From contig NC_039510.1 of the NCBI RefSeq assembly GCF_003672135.1, positions 9,858,001 through 9,922,000 on the forward strand: a stretch of 64,000 bases of DNA, read 5' to 3'. Source of the DNA: Ooceraea biroi. Its lineage: Eukaryota; Arthropoda; Insecta; Hymenoptera; Formicidae. A program made the translations under genes and the position numbers. Position 1 is the first letter of the stretch; every line of letters begins with the position of its first letter. Below the pieces are notes generated by a model that saw only the letters and a program-made list of their open reading frames with translations, was not told where the DNA came from and did no database searches. Shown here piece by piece: positions 23,114-36,600 of this stretch.

Positions 23114-24376
23114 TTTGCGGCTGAAAATTATTCAATCTGATATTGAGAATTCAAAACAGGCAATCTTCTGTTTACGCTATCGAAATAGATTTTTCCCTTC
23201 TACTGTACAACTGTCTCTAACTTGTCAACGATATTTCTGACAGGCGGAAAAACGGCGATCAGTTTCTTCCTCAAGATCATTTACAAGTAGATTTGCAAAT
23301 CTGTGCAGCATAGTTTTCCGCCACTCGTGTAAGCATCTACAAAGCGCCTAAATAAGTTCTAGAACAAGCAGCTCGAAATTACCGTCAATCTGATACGATC
23401 TATTACACGGACGTACAGTTCCCAATTTCGAAGCTACCGGACTGCGAGGAGCAATCCCGTCTCACGACTTTTTCAACAAATTGCCCTGATATTAGCAAAG
23501 TGCTCTAAAAACAAGAAGCACCACTTAAAAACACTGTGCTACCAATATGGCGTGGCGAATGCTCGGAATAGCACGTTATGACGGATGCCACCGCGGTTTT
23601 CGAGGTACCGTGAATGCAGTTCGACATTCGTGAACGAGTCAACGAACAATTATGTAACGCGACACATAAAACGGGGCCGATTTTGTGAGCGTTTCTAACC
23701 AATCGGGGTCATTCGCACCGCCAAGGCTACGCACTCTGTCAATATAACCTTAAAAAACCGCGGCACAGCTCGCGGACGAGCTCTCTTACGTACGCATTGA
23801 CAGCGCGAGTCGCGTCACGTTTACGAGCACCAATAGCAATCAATTTCCCCATGATAACTCACCCCGTGGTGGAAATTCGCGCTCGTAAAACCAGTCAAAC
23901 GACCACGGACCCGACGCGACACATCATCGGCCGATTCACGAGAAAAGATTCATCGTTCCTTTTGTTTATTATCTCTTCGGAGGCTTTGCGGAATCCGTGA
24001 CAACGTGCGCCCTCGCCGCAGCAGCGACGCGAACTCCCGTTTCCCTCGCCGTTTCAATATGGTGCGCCAGCGGAAGTTGCTGTAAACCAGCCCGTAAATT
24101 CCCTAGAGCCTTTTCGCGTGCGCTTCTACGTTTCCGATTACGCGATTATCGTCGACGCTATGGCGCGCAACTTCAGATCGTTGTCGCAGGTAAGATTGGT
24201 AGTTTTCCCGCGATGCGAGCGATTTATAATACCTAATATTAATTGTCGCAGAGATCGAAAGATCCGCTCAATCTGGAACAGAAATAATTATTCCAATTTT
24301 ATTATTGCAATTAAAATTTGTGATTACTTGATGACGTTAGTCAAATTTTATAGTGAATAATAAAATATGGAAATTC
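23114..24376. other. CpG-rich upstream region of the PIH1-like gene
   Basis: The promoter of the minus-strand gene starting at 23113 should be here. CpG-rich sequence peaks between about 23.75 and 24.2 kb. At 24161-24190 the plus strand has ATGGCGCGCAACTTC followed shortly by CAG|GTAAGA, a strong donor. This may be the first exon of an unidentified plus-strand transcript, but no later exon can be tied to it. Confidence 0.35.
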
Positions 24377-24463
24377 GACTTTTTGCTAAATACATTTATC
24401 AATTACTCATTTATTTTTGTTAAATAAATTCGACTTTTGTTAAATAAGCTTATCAATTACTCA
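24377..24463 (+). repeat. Diverged tandem duplication
   Basis: Two units of about 53 bases: TCGACTTTTTGCTAAATA...TTATCAATTACTCA at 24377 and TCGACTTTTGTTAAATAA...TTATCAATTACTCA at 24430. The second runs directly into the left end of the MITE-like element. Confidence 0.7.
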
Positions 24464-24664
24464 CCTTACGATTGCTCTGGCGTCACCCGTTGCTCACGGT
24501 CACGTGATCAAAACTGACGCTAGATAGTGGTCAATTTTGATCACGTGATCTGTTTTGACGCTAAAACTGAGCGTCGAGCGTCAGCATTAAAAAGCACCTT
24601 AAGAGGAGGAGGAGGAGGCTCAGGAAGGGCAACGGGTGACCAGAGCAATCGTAAGGTGAGTAAA
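24457..24664. mobile_element. MITE-like element with terminal inverted repeats
   Basis: About 207 bases. The left end (24457-24494) begins TTACTCACCTTACGATTGCT and continues CTGG...TCACCCGTTGC. The right end (24628-24664) is its reverse complement apart from a two-base indel. The interior has no coding capacity but contains palindromic GATCACGTGATC-type sites and several GACGCT/AGCGTC motifs. Size, inverted ends and lack of coding fit a non-autonomous DNA transposon; superfamily unknown. Confidence 0.75.
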
Positions 24665-27600
24665 CGAATTCACTTCCGGTACAATTCTAAAACGCGCGAA
24701 AAAGTACGACACTCCCGATGCGATAGCTTTCGCGAAGCGCTAAAACGTGGTTTATAGCATCGATCGCGCGCGGGCTGATGTGCGGATCAGCAAACGAAAT
24801 GTTCGCTGACAATGACAATATTCGCTCGTTAGCCAACACGGTATTACAACATAAAGAAAAACAAGGTTAGTTTTCATATTGCGTTAATTTTTATTTTATA
24901 TCATATATGTTCTCTAAGAAATATTTGTGAATATATGTATGAATTCAGCTGTGTCTCAAGATTTTCTTACACTCGCGATACCATTAATATCTTATTAAAT
25001 TTTAACGTATAATTAATTTTCTTTAGTTAACTTGCTCTACTAACTCAAATCTCTATAGAGACCTTTCAAGTAAGAGATATCTTTTGCACTTGCTTCTTTT
25101 GAAAAGAAAAAGATGCTAGATTTCATAAAAATGTCTTTCACAATCATGATTATTACACTCATACCCATTTTTTAAAGGAATATATTTACCTTATATAGAT
25201 TTGTATTTCTGTTATGTAAACGAAATTTTAATAGATTTTACGGGTAAGAGAGAAACGAGACTCCTTAGGCTGAAACTTGCTTGTAGAAGCTTGCGAGCAG
25301 GCGGCTCGGAGGACTGTAGTTAGCGACTATTAATATCATCGATCGGGATCGATAGTTCTGCCTGCGAGGCGTCATAATGATATGGTGGATGGTGCGGATC
25401 TCTCTGATACTTTGCCGATACGTCACGTACACCGGTAACGATATACAAGTGGCGCCAATAATGCTCGCAAACATCGCGGCCCGCTGTACAATCTGTTATC
25501 ATTAACTCGCGCGAGGAATCGTTCGCTAATGCCCGCCGCTAATGATCCGATATTAAGAAATAAAAAGACGGCGTTGGCAACGGCGATAGTATTGCCACGT
25601 TGGAATCTTTTTCGAAATATACGCGCAACAAGCTCTAGAAAATATTCACTAAACGACGAAACGTCGTGAACTTTCTCTCTTTTTCACCACTGATAGGCGA
25701 GATTTACAGACGAGAAATCGCTCATTAAAATCTAAATGATTGATTCTTTTATATTCCAAAAATGATTCAAGTAAATCGCAATTTCTCTCAATTTCACGTT
25801 TCCTAATTCTAAAGTTTTGTAAAACTTTAATGTTTCTCGGATTGTATCCCGCATCAGTCGCATAACGTCTCGACAATCTTCATCGACGTTAGTTGCTGCG
25901 AGTATCGCCTACGTGCGAAGAAAAATTCCGGGAGTGTTCTGCCGATTCTCTGTCATGTGTTCGCGCAAAATTGCACGTAGGATCGACGCGAGTCTCCGTA
26001 TCGTTAACGCGCGCCGCACCGTCTCGATCATCTCGCGCTCGATCCGCATGGTCGGCACGATCTTTTCTCTCGTAAGGACCCTGTAATGCGAAATAATGGG
26101 TATCCACCCACTCGATCAAAATTACATGAGACGCGCGGGCCCTTGATCGAGCGGGCACTTTCTCCACGCGCGCGCGCACCTGAGGGGCACGTATGGTACG
26201 CGAAACGAAGGGTGTATTGGTGCCCCCCCGAGGGTGAGACACGTATCGACACGCGGTGCGATCGGGAATATAATTGTTTAGCAGACGCGCGAACACAGTA
26301 ATTAAAATTTCAGAGAATTCAGATCGCAGATGGAGCACCGCAACCGCAGGTGAAATCCACGCGCATCTGTTTCGCAACGCACGTTTCGCGTTTATTTATA
26401 TTCGCACTCGTTGCAACGCGGCCTTCGCGTTTTGACAAATTTATGGGTCAGTCTAATTAATAACTGAAAAACTATCTTGCGCTCGATCACCAGTTGCATT
26501 CAATAACATCGAAATTAGAGCTACTGTAATGATATCATAGTAATCATGCGTTATGACGATAACTGCACAATGTTACAACACTAATATCAATAATTGGTTC
26601 TTTGCATTCGTGTGAGAATGTGTAGCACATATTTCATAGTTACATGGTATCTCGTTGCGTCCTAATGCGCTCGCGATAATAATACAGGCAAGAACACGGG
26701 TTTAAAAAAAAGAGGAAACAGCCAGGTGCGTTGTGCACGATCGGCTCCCCCATAGCTCGTCGGACCATTTAAATTAGTCGAGAACAGCCTTCTTTCGAAA
26801 ATTAATTGACGTATCGATTGAACAGCAGACATCGTACTGATGTTGATGGTGTTAGGCCTCTGCTTTTATGCTACCTATCATATAAGCAATAATGACATTG
26901 CACTTCTAGTGCACGATAAGACGCGAAGAAATGAAACTATTACTCTAAATAACAATAAAGAATTTATTTGTAGTCAACATCGTAAGAAAAAGTGCAATAA
27001 TCATTGCACTGAATTGTTACTCAAGCTAAAAAACAAATCAGTGGAAAGGCATTTTGCAATACACGCAAGTTATCGATCCGCCAACGCGTTTCTTCCTTTC
27101 GCGACGAGCGGAGAAAGTCTCCAGTTGCTCTCGTTGCATTCTTCATATTCGTCGGCCGGGAACGACAAAAATGTCGGGGCGTGCGACGTGTGTCGGATAA
27201 TATAATAACGAACAAGAGAGACACGTGGATATAAAAATAAACGGCCGTGGCGAGAGAGTGCGGCAACCCGACGCGCCACACGCAGAGACCGCGCGCGAGA
27301 CGTGTTTATAGTAATGAGCCTTGTCGTTATTTGTCCAGCGAAGGGGATTTATCGAGATACCTCGTGAGATCTTGTTGCTCGATCTTCCTCCCTCGATATC
27401 TGCTTATTTTCTCCGCCGTTCTCCGCTCGTCCTCCTCGTCCCCGCACCTTTGCCAGGTTGTTCACCCCCTCGTGCCCGCATAGGAAAAAAAAGCGAACGG
27501 ATTGATTTTATTGGGTGACGAAAGCGAAGCGTTCAACAAGCGCGCGACATTCCCATGAACTTTACAATGATGGATTCTTCGATTGACTTTGAATCAATGT

Positions 27601-30600
27601 TCTTGTAAGCAATATGTAATGCTGAAGTATCTTTCAATTACTTGGAAAAAGACGTTTTTCTGAAACGTGTGTCTGTGTAGGTGTCAAGTTGTCAAAAGAA
27701 ACGCACGATATTGTGCAGCAGGAATGAATGCGAAAATGAATGAAAAGATGAGAATTTCGGTTCCATTATCATCAGTTCGTTATGATATTTTGATCATCCG
27801 TCATTTACCCAAAAAACAAAATGTAATCTTATCGCATAATAAAGATAATTACGCGCACATAATCGCGATTTAATTTTATCAACGCGGTGTTTTTGCAACA
27901 AATGAGCAAGCTTAAACTGGAAAATATAAATTATTTCGCACGCCGGCTCCTCGCACAAATTATAATATGTTTGTAAATCCGATCATTTACGACACTTTCC
28001 GCCATTTATTGACGTTTCTCTTATTCGGCGTTAAATTAAAATGAAATTAACGTGATTTTACACACGATCGCTTTTAATGGTTATTTATGCAAAATAGAAT
28101 ATATCACGCCGGAAGATACTCACTGAATATCTACTATAAAATCACACGGCCGTGTGCATCAAATGCGCGAGATACGCTTGTCCGATATGAGATTGCCGTT
28201 ACAATGAATTTCGCATACGATATACTTGTGTCTACCTCGGAAAAAAACGGCAAGTGCGGTGTAAGAAATTATCGGCAGTTTAAAAGATGATTCTGTGAAC
28301 CCTCCGGCTCGGGATGCCTGCACTTTTACGATCCTGGCTGTTTATTACGGCTATCAGCCGCGAATCACCATAATATTCTCGTAATATGTGACATCTCGAC
28401 AATTCGAGTTTTCTGTGCACAATCATTGATCCATCTGACACAAATTCTGCTTTCGTTATTAAATAATAATGCGTCAAAATATAAGAAACTGTGTTGCAAC
28501 GTAAAATTATAATTAAAATTATAATATTAAAATTATAATAGTACTCTCTAAGGTCCTAACAAATGAATTATACACACATACAGATACATAGTTAGATCTA
28601 CCATATGAAGTTACATTTCTATTTACATGCTTTGCTCGAAACGATTTGCCAGATTAATTTATTTCTTGCAGAATAAGTAGACACTATTCGAAGTATCTGA
28701 AATAAAACCGTGGAAGGTTGTTGCCAAATGTTTTACTATCACGCTCCTAACATGCTCCTTGACAGTTCCCTGTCTGGCAGCCGCCATTGTGGCTGGCAAC
28801 CGCAAAGTTTCAATAAGGAGGCGACTGGTGCAGGTCGCCGTGCATGCGCAGAATATCGCGCCTTATTCGCGAATAAGGTGCACGTCAACGTGACTAAAGA
28901 GGCCTCGTTACCATAATCGTCCAGGCTCGAGGTGTATTCTTAAATCTGGCAAGCCAACACCTAAACACGGTCATCATCGCTTCGCAGTATAATAAGATCA
29001 CATCGCGCCAGGCCCAAACGCGCCTCCCCTTGTGACCCTCGTGGCCCATGGTATATACGCATCAGCTCGATTCAGTCGGAATGACTTTTCTGGTGAGCGC
29101 CGTTCTCGCCGAAAACCGCCGTGAAACTTGATATCACTTTTGCATTGCACTTTTTGTAAATCAAGTTAAATAGATTCCAGCGTTAACGATGATAATATTG
29201 AACAAGGGTGTTCGATATGATTATCGCGAACACTCAGAGCTGATATTTTCATGTAGATACTCGTCGACTCGATGAGCACGTTAAAAACGCACGATTAGAA
29301 TCAAGAGTCTATAGAAAAATGGTTGCTAGTATATAAATGACATATTTTCCTATAATTAGTACTACATGATTAATGCTGGAATCATTTATATTTAATAGTT
29401 TCGAATAGAAAGCAGCATATGTTCGTTGATTATAAAGATCTAGAAAATTGTCAGAGCTTAAAAATACTGTATAATTTAACTCTGTGGGAACGGAAAAGCT
29501 TGTGTAAATTTTATTGCACTCCCGAAAATTGGACTTTTTGTGGGCAGAATATAACAGCTTCAACTGAATCGGTCTGATGCTGTTTAAGAGCGGCGAGATG
29601 TGGACGAGCGAGATGATTACTAGCGGTTTAAAGATGATCCGCTGATCGGGGGACGCCTACTCGGATACCCGCAGTTTGCTACGCGCTTATTAAGGTGATC
29701 CTTCCGTCGGATCACTGTAATACGCTCGTAATGTGTGACAATTCGGATGATTTGCATCCCTGAATACGGAAGACATAAAGCCATCAAGCGGGCTGCAATC
29801 TTGCGGCTCCGTTACGAGGGCGCATCGTTCTATTAAGCATCTTTGCGAAAACTGCAAGGCGCACGTGTGCTGCGCGAATCAAATTACTTGCGGGTATCCT
29901 CCTCCTCTCCTTTTTTATTGTACTTCGCGTACGATACGTTTCTTTTTTAATTTCATACGTGCGTCCACTCGCGCATGGAGGGAAAAAATTGATTCGCGAA
30001 CGAGTAGACGGAAGACCCGGAGGGGCACACTATTGGCTTCGCGAAAACGATGGGTCTCGTATAATAATGATCGGACACAAAACGTCCGGAGTTACGTACG
30101 TAATTGTGAATTACCAATTCCCTGCTGCCACAAAATAAATAATTTGTTTTAGTGCGCTGAGAGATTACACTTTGCAAAAGTAATAAGAGTTTTACGATAC
30201 AGAAAGAGAGAGAAGGAGAAAAATAGAGTTTTCGGACGCGCGGTGATCCATATAATTCATGTTTCTGTTATCGCAATACACGAAATTTGCAACACGTATA
30301 TTTCAGCTAAATGCGTATTATTTTAATTGGAAATCTGATGAAAGTATCTCGTATTTTCTCTTCTCGCCTAACAGCATTTATTTGTTGACAGAAAGACGAT
30401 AGCGTATTGTTATTTTATTGCAACGTCGAAATCGATTATGTTACGTGCAACACTCGGAATTGCATGTATTGCAGAATCGTCCGTTGCAAACAATGCATGT
30501 ATTTTCATGGATAAAATATTTTTAATTGCTTCATTTTGAATTCCGCATACAGACGTCATCTGCCAAGCAGGAAACGTGGGAAAATTCGTGGGATTTCTCA

Positions 30601-33600
30601 CGAATTATCGAGGTAGAACTGGTATTGGCCAGAGGTATTCGAAGTTGCAGGTACGCGCAGACGCGTTAATGGCCGCGAGAGAGGAACGAAAAGAAAGAAA
30701 GAAAGAGAGAGAGGAGTCGATGTCATTTCTTGTTTGCGATGTGTTGTTGCCGGCGTGAGATATATCGAGCCTAATGACAGGCCACTTCGCGCCGCCACGC
30801 GGTATCCTCACACCCCAAGAGCGTCCATTTTTTTTACTTCTCACCCGCGAAATTTTCTTTTCCGATGCACGCCACTCGAATTCCGAATCATCATATTTTG
30901 CTTTTGAAGAAAAGCGGTGTACTTGAACAGTTGATTTATTTCATCATTTCATCTCATAATTGATGCTGCGACAGCAAGAGTCCAGCTCGCGTGATTAGAT
31001 CCGTTTTTTATTTTTGCGCGCTGCAATAATGTAATAAGAATTCTACAGGAATTTAAATCTGGGAGAGAACTGCTTTGTAACAAAGTAACGCGTAGTACTT
31101 ATCGTGAACATAAATTAAATGTACTCTCTGTTCATGTCGACGCACCTCCGGCGTGCTAAACAGCGCTCGTTTATATTCCCTGTCGTTGCTTCGAAAAGTC
31201 AACGTTAAATTAATGTTCTTATAATGAACGAGAATCGATTGGATTGTGTTCAGAGGGGAGCCATTTAGCACCTCCAACAGGATACGTAAATTATAGAAAA
31301 GATAAAAATATACATGTTTAAACAACGATAGAATTATCTAAACGCTAAAGAGAAAGAAAATGTTTGAAGAAGACGAGCAAAGAAAGGAAACCGAATCCTT
31401 CTTTGGTTTCCAATTTCTACATATAATATTGTACATTGCTGAAATCCACTCTAATTTCAGTCTATTAAAAGTTGAAGAGCAAATAGTTTTCTAAGAACGC
31501 GCACAATTACAAGATTACAGACACGTATGTTACTCATCAACGAGCATCTAATTAATCACTAAATTATCATAATAACGACAGGATGTAGTCGAGAAAAATC
31601 ATGCTCTTTCATCGAAAGAAAAGGTAGTACGAATGTTAAAGCGGCAAAGTATCACGTCGGAGGAGCTAAGTGGCAAGGGAGGGACAGGCGAGGAGAACGA
31701 GCGTGGGGTGCGTCTCGGACCCTTGGGGCCCGTCATAAACAATAGCGGAGGAGTAATTGATTCTCTAATAACTTAACGCGCGCCAGCACGAGTCGGCCAC
31801 TAACAGCCTTAGGTAGGCATAATGTATTATGGCCGGCAACAACTCGACTGCCACGCCGGCAAGGCTTCGACGAGAAGCACCACGGGGTCTGCTGCGGGTG
31901 TGGGGCCTCGGACCCAGAGATTTAAAGCCCCGTGCCGATAATAAAGCAGCCACCCTCGGAAAATGCTGTCGTACTCGCGCGCGCGAGGAAACCTGTCGCC
32001 TCTTCTGCTCGCCGAGATACACGATCGCCCGATCCTGCTTCTTCGATCGAGACGATGCGATTTTGATCGAGCAGCGCCCCATTATCGTGCGACTCTGATC
32101 AATTCAATGAGAAAAAACGTGCAACATAAGATCAGAAGGGGGTTGAATTTTTGATTTCAAATCATTCGTAAAATTACATTAAAAACAATGAATTTATGAT
32201 ACAAACAAATAGCGGTTTCTCATCGATGAAATCATCGCTATATATTAAATCGATCTTCGATTAGGATGAAATAACAGACGATAATCTTGATGTCAAAGAA
32301 ATTTCAGGAAATTTTTCTTCTCGTGTTCTGGCGTTAAGATGCTACTTCATACTTGCTCGCTCCCTGATGAATTAAAAACCCCTTAATAGTACGCGACCAT
32401 GTCTAGGCGAGCGTGATTCCCAAGTCCGCACTGCGACAGGATCGCACATCGTTGCAACTGCGCTCGGACGCGAAGACCACGGCTGCGATGGGTGGTCGAT
32501 CGCGCATGAATGTTTCATGGCTCCTAACTATCCACGAAACATGATCGATGGCCAGTTAGCACTCCACTCTCGCCGACCCTCGTGGAGCATATCTACCACG
32601 AGCGTACCCACACACGCATCTGCGAGTGAGAGCGCGTGCGGGTGTGCGCTGCACCAACAGGCGTAGTTCATAAATACGCGGCCATTTGGCAGTAAATCTT
32701 GGTAGCCACCGGAGAGAGCGGTGGTCTCTCTCGTCCTCGTCGGTTCTCCACGGCGTTCCTCGTTGTTAATTACCGTGTTTTAACACCTAGGCCCCACACC
32801 ACCCGCGAGCCTCGAGCTCTTCGTCTCTGGCCTCCCTTTGCTCCCGGCTACTCCCGCGGTCTCCCTCGGCAGGGCCGTCTATAGGTTCGGGCCTTATTAC
32901 GTCTGGTCTATGTGGGCTTGTGCACGTGGAGTCTCTTGTATGGGATTTTATATGGATTCTTGAATGGGTTATGACTTCGCGTTTTACAATATGCGGAGTA
33001 CAAGTGATCTTCAACATTGAAAAAGATGTAATTAAAATATTATGAATAGGGATGCTTGTTTTAATATTAATGTTAATTAAGAACTATTTCCATTCTATGG
33101 AAAGAGTATAATAATTTTATTAAACATATATTTTGATAACGCGTATCGATCACTCATTGAGAAATGATTAGATACATTTTTAGGGAAAATATCTTATTCC
33201 GTATTAGACATAGTAGATAAAAAGTTATATAAATGTGAGAGGTAGAAAAGGATGGAGCAGAAAGAGGGAGAGAAATAGAAATTCACTCGATTATTCGCAG
33301 GATAGTAATTAAACTTGTTCGTAATTCCTGACGTTTTCAGTAATCGATATTTCCTCGTCAAAAGTATCCAACCTTTACTATTCGTTGTTAACGGTCATTG
33401 CTCCTGTCTTACTACGATACATGCAAAAATTTATGATAATTTGCCTTAATTATTAATAAATTGCTATAGAATTATTGAGAACGGAAAGGAAACAGTTATT
33501 GCATCACCATTCAAACGAAAGAAACGGAAGAAACGACAATAATTTCTGCAGCTCATAAATTGAATTCTTGCAAAATTAATGATAAATTTCTGCAGATGGT

Positions 33601-36600
33601 CTTCCGATATATGCCAGTTTTTTGGAACGTGCTATTTATTTATGCACATGTAGGTAGCGTAAGAGTATCATGTCGCGTATCTGTACATTTAACTGATTCG
33701 CGTATTCATTAGCGGCTCTTTGTCACTAAATATTTCCGCCCACGTACTGTCTATGGGCGCCATTTATCGATCTCCGATGAGCGATTGATCGATCGCAAGA
33801 AGCGCGTTCACCGGCCCTGCGCGGAGGTAGAATCTCTCATCCCAGAAGCGACCGCGCCCAATGGCAGCTCGAGTTTCAAGATTTTTTTTGCAGGACCAAC
33901 TCACTGGGCTATCGTTAACTATGCATTTAGCAGATATTATTACTATCAGTTCCCCGTATAAATTCCGGCAGGTTTTACGACACGGATTGGACCGAAATGT
34001 ACGCAGATTTTGTCAGTTGTATGCAAGCCACTGGCCGACTATTTGCAAGCAGTTACTCTATACCAGACATATTTTGTTTTCCATCGAGGATCAAAAATAA
34101 AACAGAGTGTGCAACGTTTGCAGAACGCGTTTTTCTCGGAATCATTGAACTATATGTCACGTAATACGTTCATACACTACATAGAATCAGTTGGCCTTTT
34201 GCTCTTTTATTATTATATTTTTTTCTAAAATGTACGAACATATAGGTAGAAAAGACAATGATAGACAACGATAAAAGATAATGAATAAAGAGATACTTCT
34301 TTATCTTATTTATATTTCTCATATTTTATATTACATTTATATATCTTCTATACTTATATATTACATTTTCTTAAGAGAAAAAGAAAAAGTGAGAGAAAAA
34401 TAGATAGAAATATAAATTCTCCGTAGCAGCATCTCTCTGCACTCAATATCGTGAAATATAAAACTGGCTGACCAGAAAAAAATAGTCATGAAATATTGTC
34501 GGTCAACTGTATCTGCAGTGTATTCCAACTATTCGCAATCAAAATTCGCAAAACTGCAAACGACGTTTACGCGGTACGGATTAAGTTTCATATTAGAAGT
34601 ACAGACATAAAAATTGGGAGAATTACATTCTGCCTTGCCTCCATGATTATTTCAGACATGTTAGTCATATTGAATTTTAACTGAAACTTTTAATAGTAGC
34701 AATTTTGATATGAGAAAAAATCAATAAACTAACGCCAATAATTTCCAAAGAAGATACAATATTTTCGATTTTCGAATAGACATTGCACTCATCAATTTTA
34801 CACGTACCCCCGTAATGGAAACTCCGCAGGTTGCGTTGGCTTTTGCGTCACGGATTTTTGCGAATACTCACGAAATTTATGGTGTAGAATATTTCAGTCC
34901 GCGCAACACAATCCTTGGCGGGGTTTCGAATATATTAGGAGTCGCACGTTGGCGGGTGCATGCGTCGCGTTCGCCATATCGCCGCTACGCTAGACAGATA
35001 ATAACCGAGTATCTCGTATCTCTCTAATTGCGAATAGAGGGCGTAAAACTATAGGTAAACCTCCCTCTTCGTAGTTCCGTCTTGCACCGGATAGGAGATA
35101 ACCATCGACGAAGGTGCGAGATGCTAAGTCTTGGCCATTTTAGTCAATCCCGTGCATCTTCTACATTTATAGTCCTAAATATTCGTTCATTCTGTCTAAC
35201 GTCGTTTTGTCTGATGAAATCAGAGAAATGGTCGATAAGTCGACATATTTTCATAAATCTTATGTTAATATGTAAATCGTGATACGATTAGATATTAAAT
35301 GTATCATCGATGTATCATCTCTCAAAGATTTTTAAATAGACCATTTAAAAACGGACATATTGCGTGATATCTATCGATCGTGTCGCGCACCATCGTCAAC
35401 ACTATATATTTCAAGAAGCCTCGTGAATTTCCGGTCGTATCTCGACGTAATATCTTTCTCTCTTTTTCCTTTTCTCTTTCTCTTTGTCTTCACCTCCCAT
35501 TTCCTTCGTAGTTCGTAAAGGAGTACGAGAGTGGCGAGAGAGAAGCAGAAAAGAAACACGCTACACCCTATAAATACGAGCGGGTAATTGATTCAGTAAT
35601 AACTAACTCAAGCGAGTCCTTCCTTTTCCGTCGTCGACCTTTCTCACCCTCCTCCACCTCCGCGCATAAATATGTATGCAGGCAATAATATAAGCAGGCG
35701 TGTTGTTGGTGTTCCCGAAGAGACGCCTTCCAGGACCTCGAGAGGTGCACTATACGTCATTATACGTCACGTTCTTTTCTTCACGCGCCATGGCGCTGGC
35801 GCCGTGTGTTCTCACGAAATTTCATGTTTTTATTTACTTGTCTATTACTTAGCTTCTTTTCATACATGAAGTTATTGACTTCATAATGTCTCTTATCGTT
35901 TGTCCTTACTTACTTTATGTGTCTTTGCCTATCTCATAATTTCTTTAATGCAACATGATATTACTGCAATATTCATAACTTGCAAGATCTGTTTTAGATC
36001 CATCTTGTTCGATAATTTCCTTCTTCTCTAAACTAATACTTATTGTTAGAATAGACTTCGATTAGACAGATATTGTTAGAAATACCTTCTCACGAAATCT
36101 CCCTTCAACTCTCGCAAAACTGTTATCCATTATTTATTCCTTCTCCTGCTTGAATTTAGTGCAATGTACTCGAGGTTGTATAATGATCAATCAGCTTGGG
36201 ACGCTAAAATAATTAAGTCGGGATGCTGCGAGGATGTTGATGAGGGTTAAGCGCGCGACCCAGATTCATCGCGAACCTGTCGCATATGCGTTCGCACCGC
36301 GACCCTCGTACGCGAGGACGTGCGACGTTGTTAATGCGTGCACGGAAGTTTTCCGTAACTGATACCTGAGGCCCTGTTCTCCAGTTACGTGCGGAGTGCG
36401 CGACGCTGGTACCGCGATGCAGGGTACCATGAACGTCTCGGTCGTCCCGCTCGAACGTGCAATTTCGAGAGACGACGCCTGCTCTTCCGTCGTCTCTGTC
36501 CCCGATATCCACCGTCTGGGATAGATGATTCTGCGCTCTGCTCTCTGGGAATTTCCCCTTCGATTATCCCTCGATCTCTCGATCGCGAATCAAATACATT

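Noticed and set aside
25889..26377. 162-codon minus-strand frame in a CpG-rich patch
   Set aside because: Arg-rich composition typical of chance frames in GC-rich DNA, with overlapping frames of equal quality on the other strand.
28686..28704. 18-base identity with the DUF2236 exon 5 acceptor region (ATTCGAAGTATCTGAAA)
   Set aside because: The similarity does not extend on either side; most likely coincidence.
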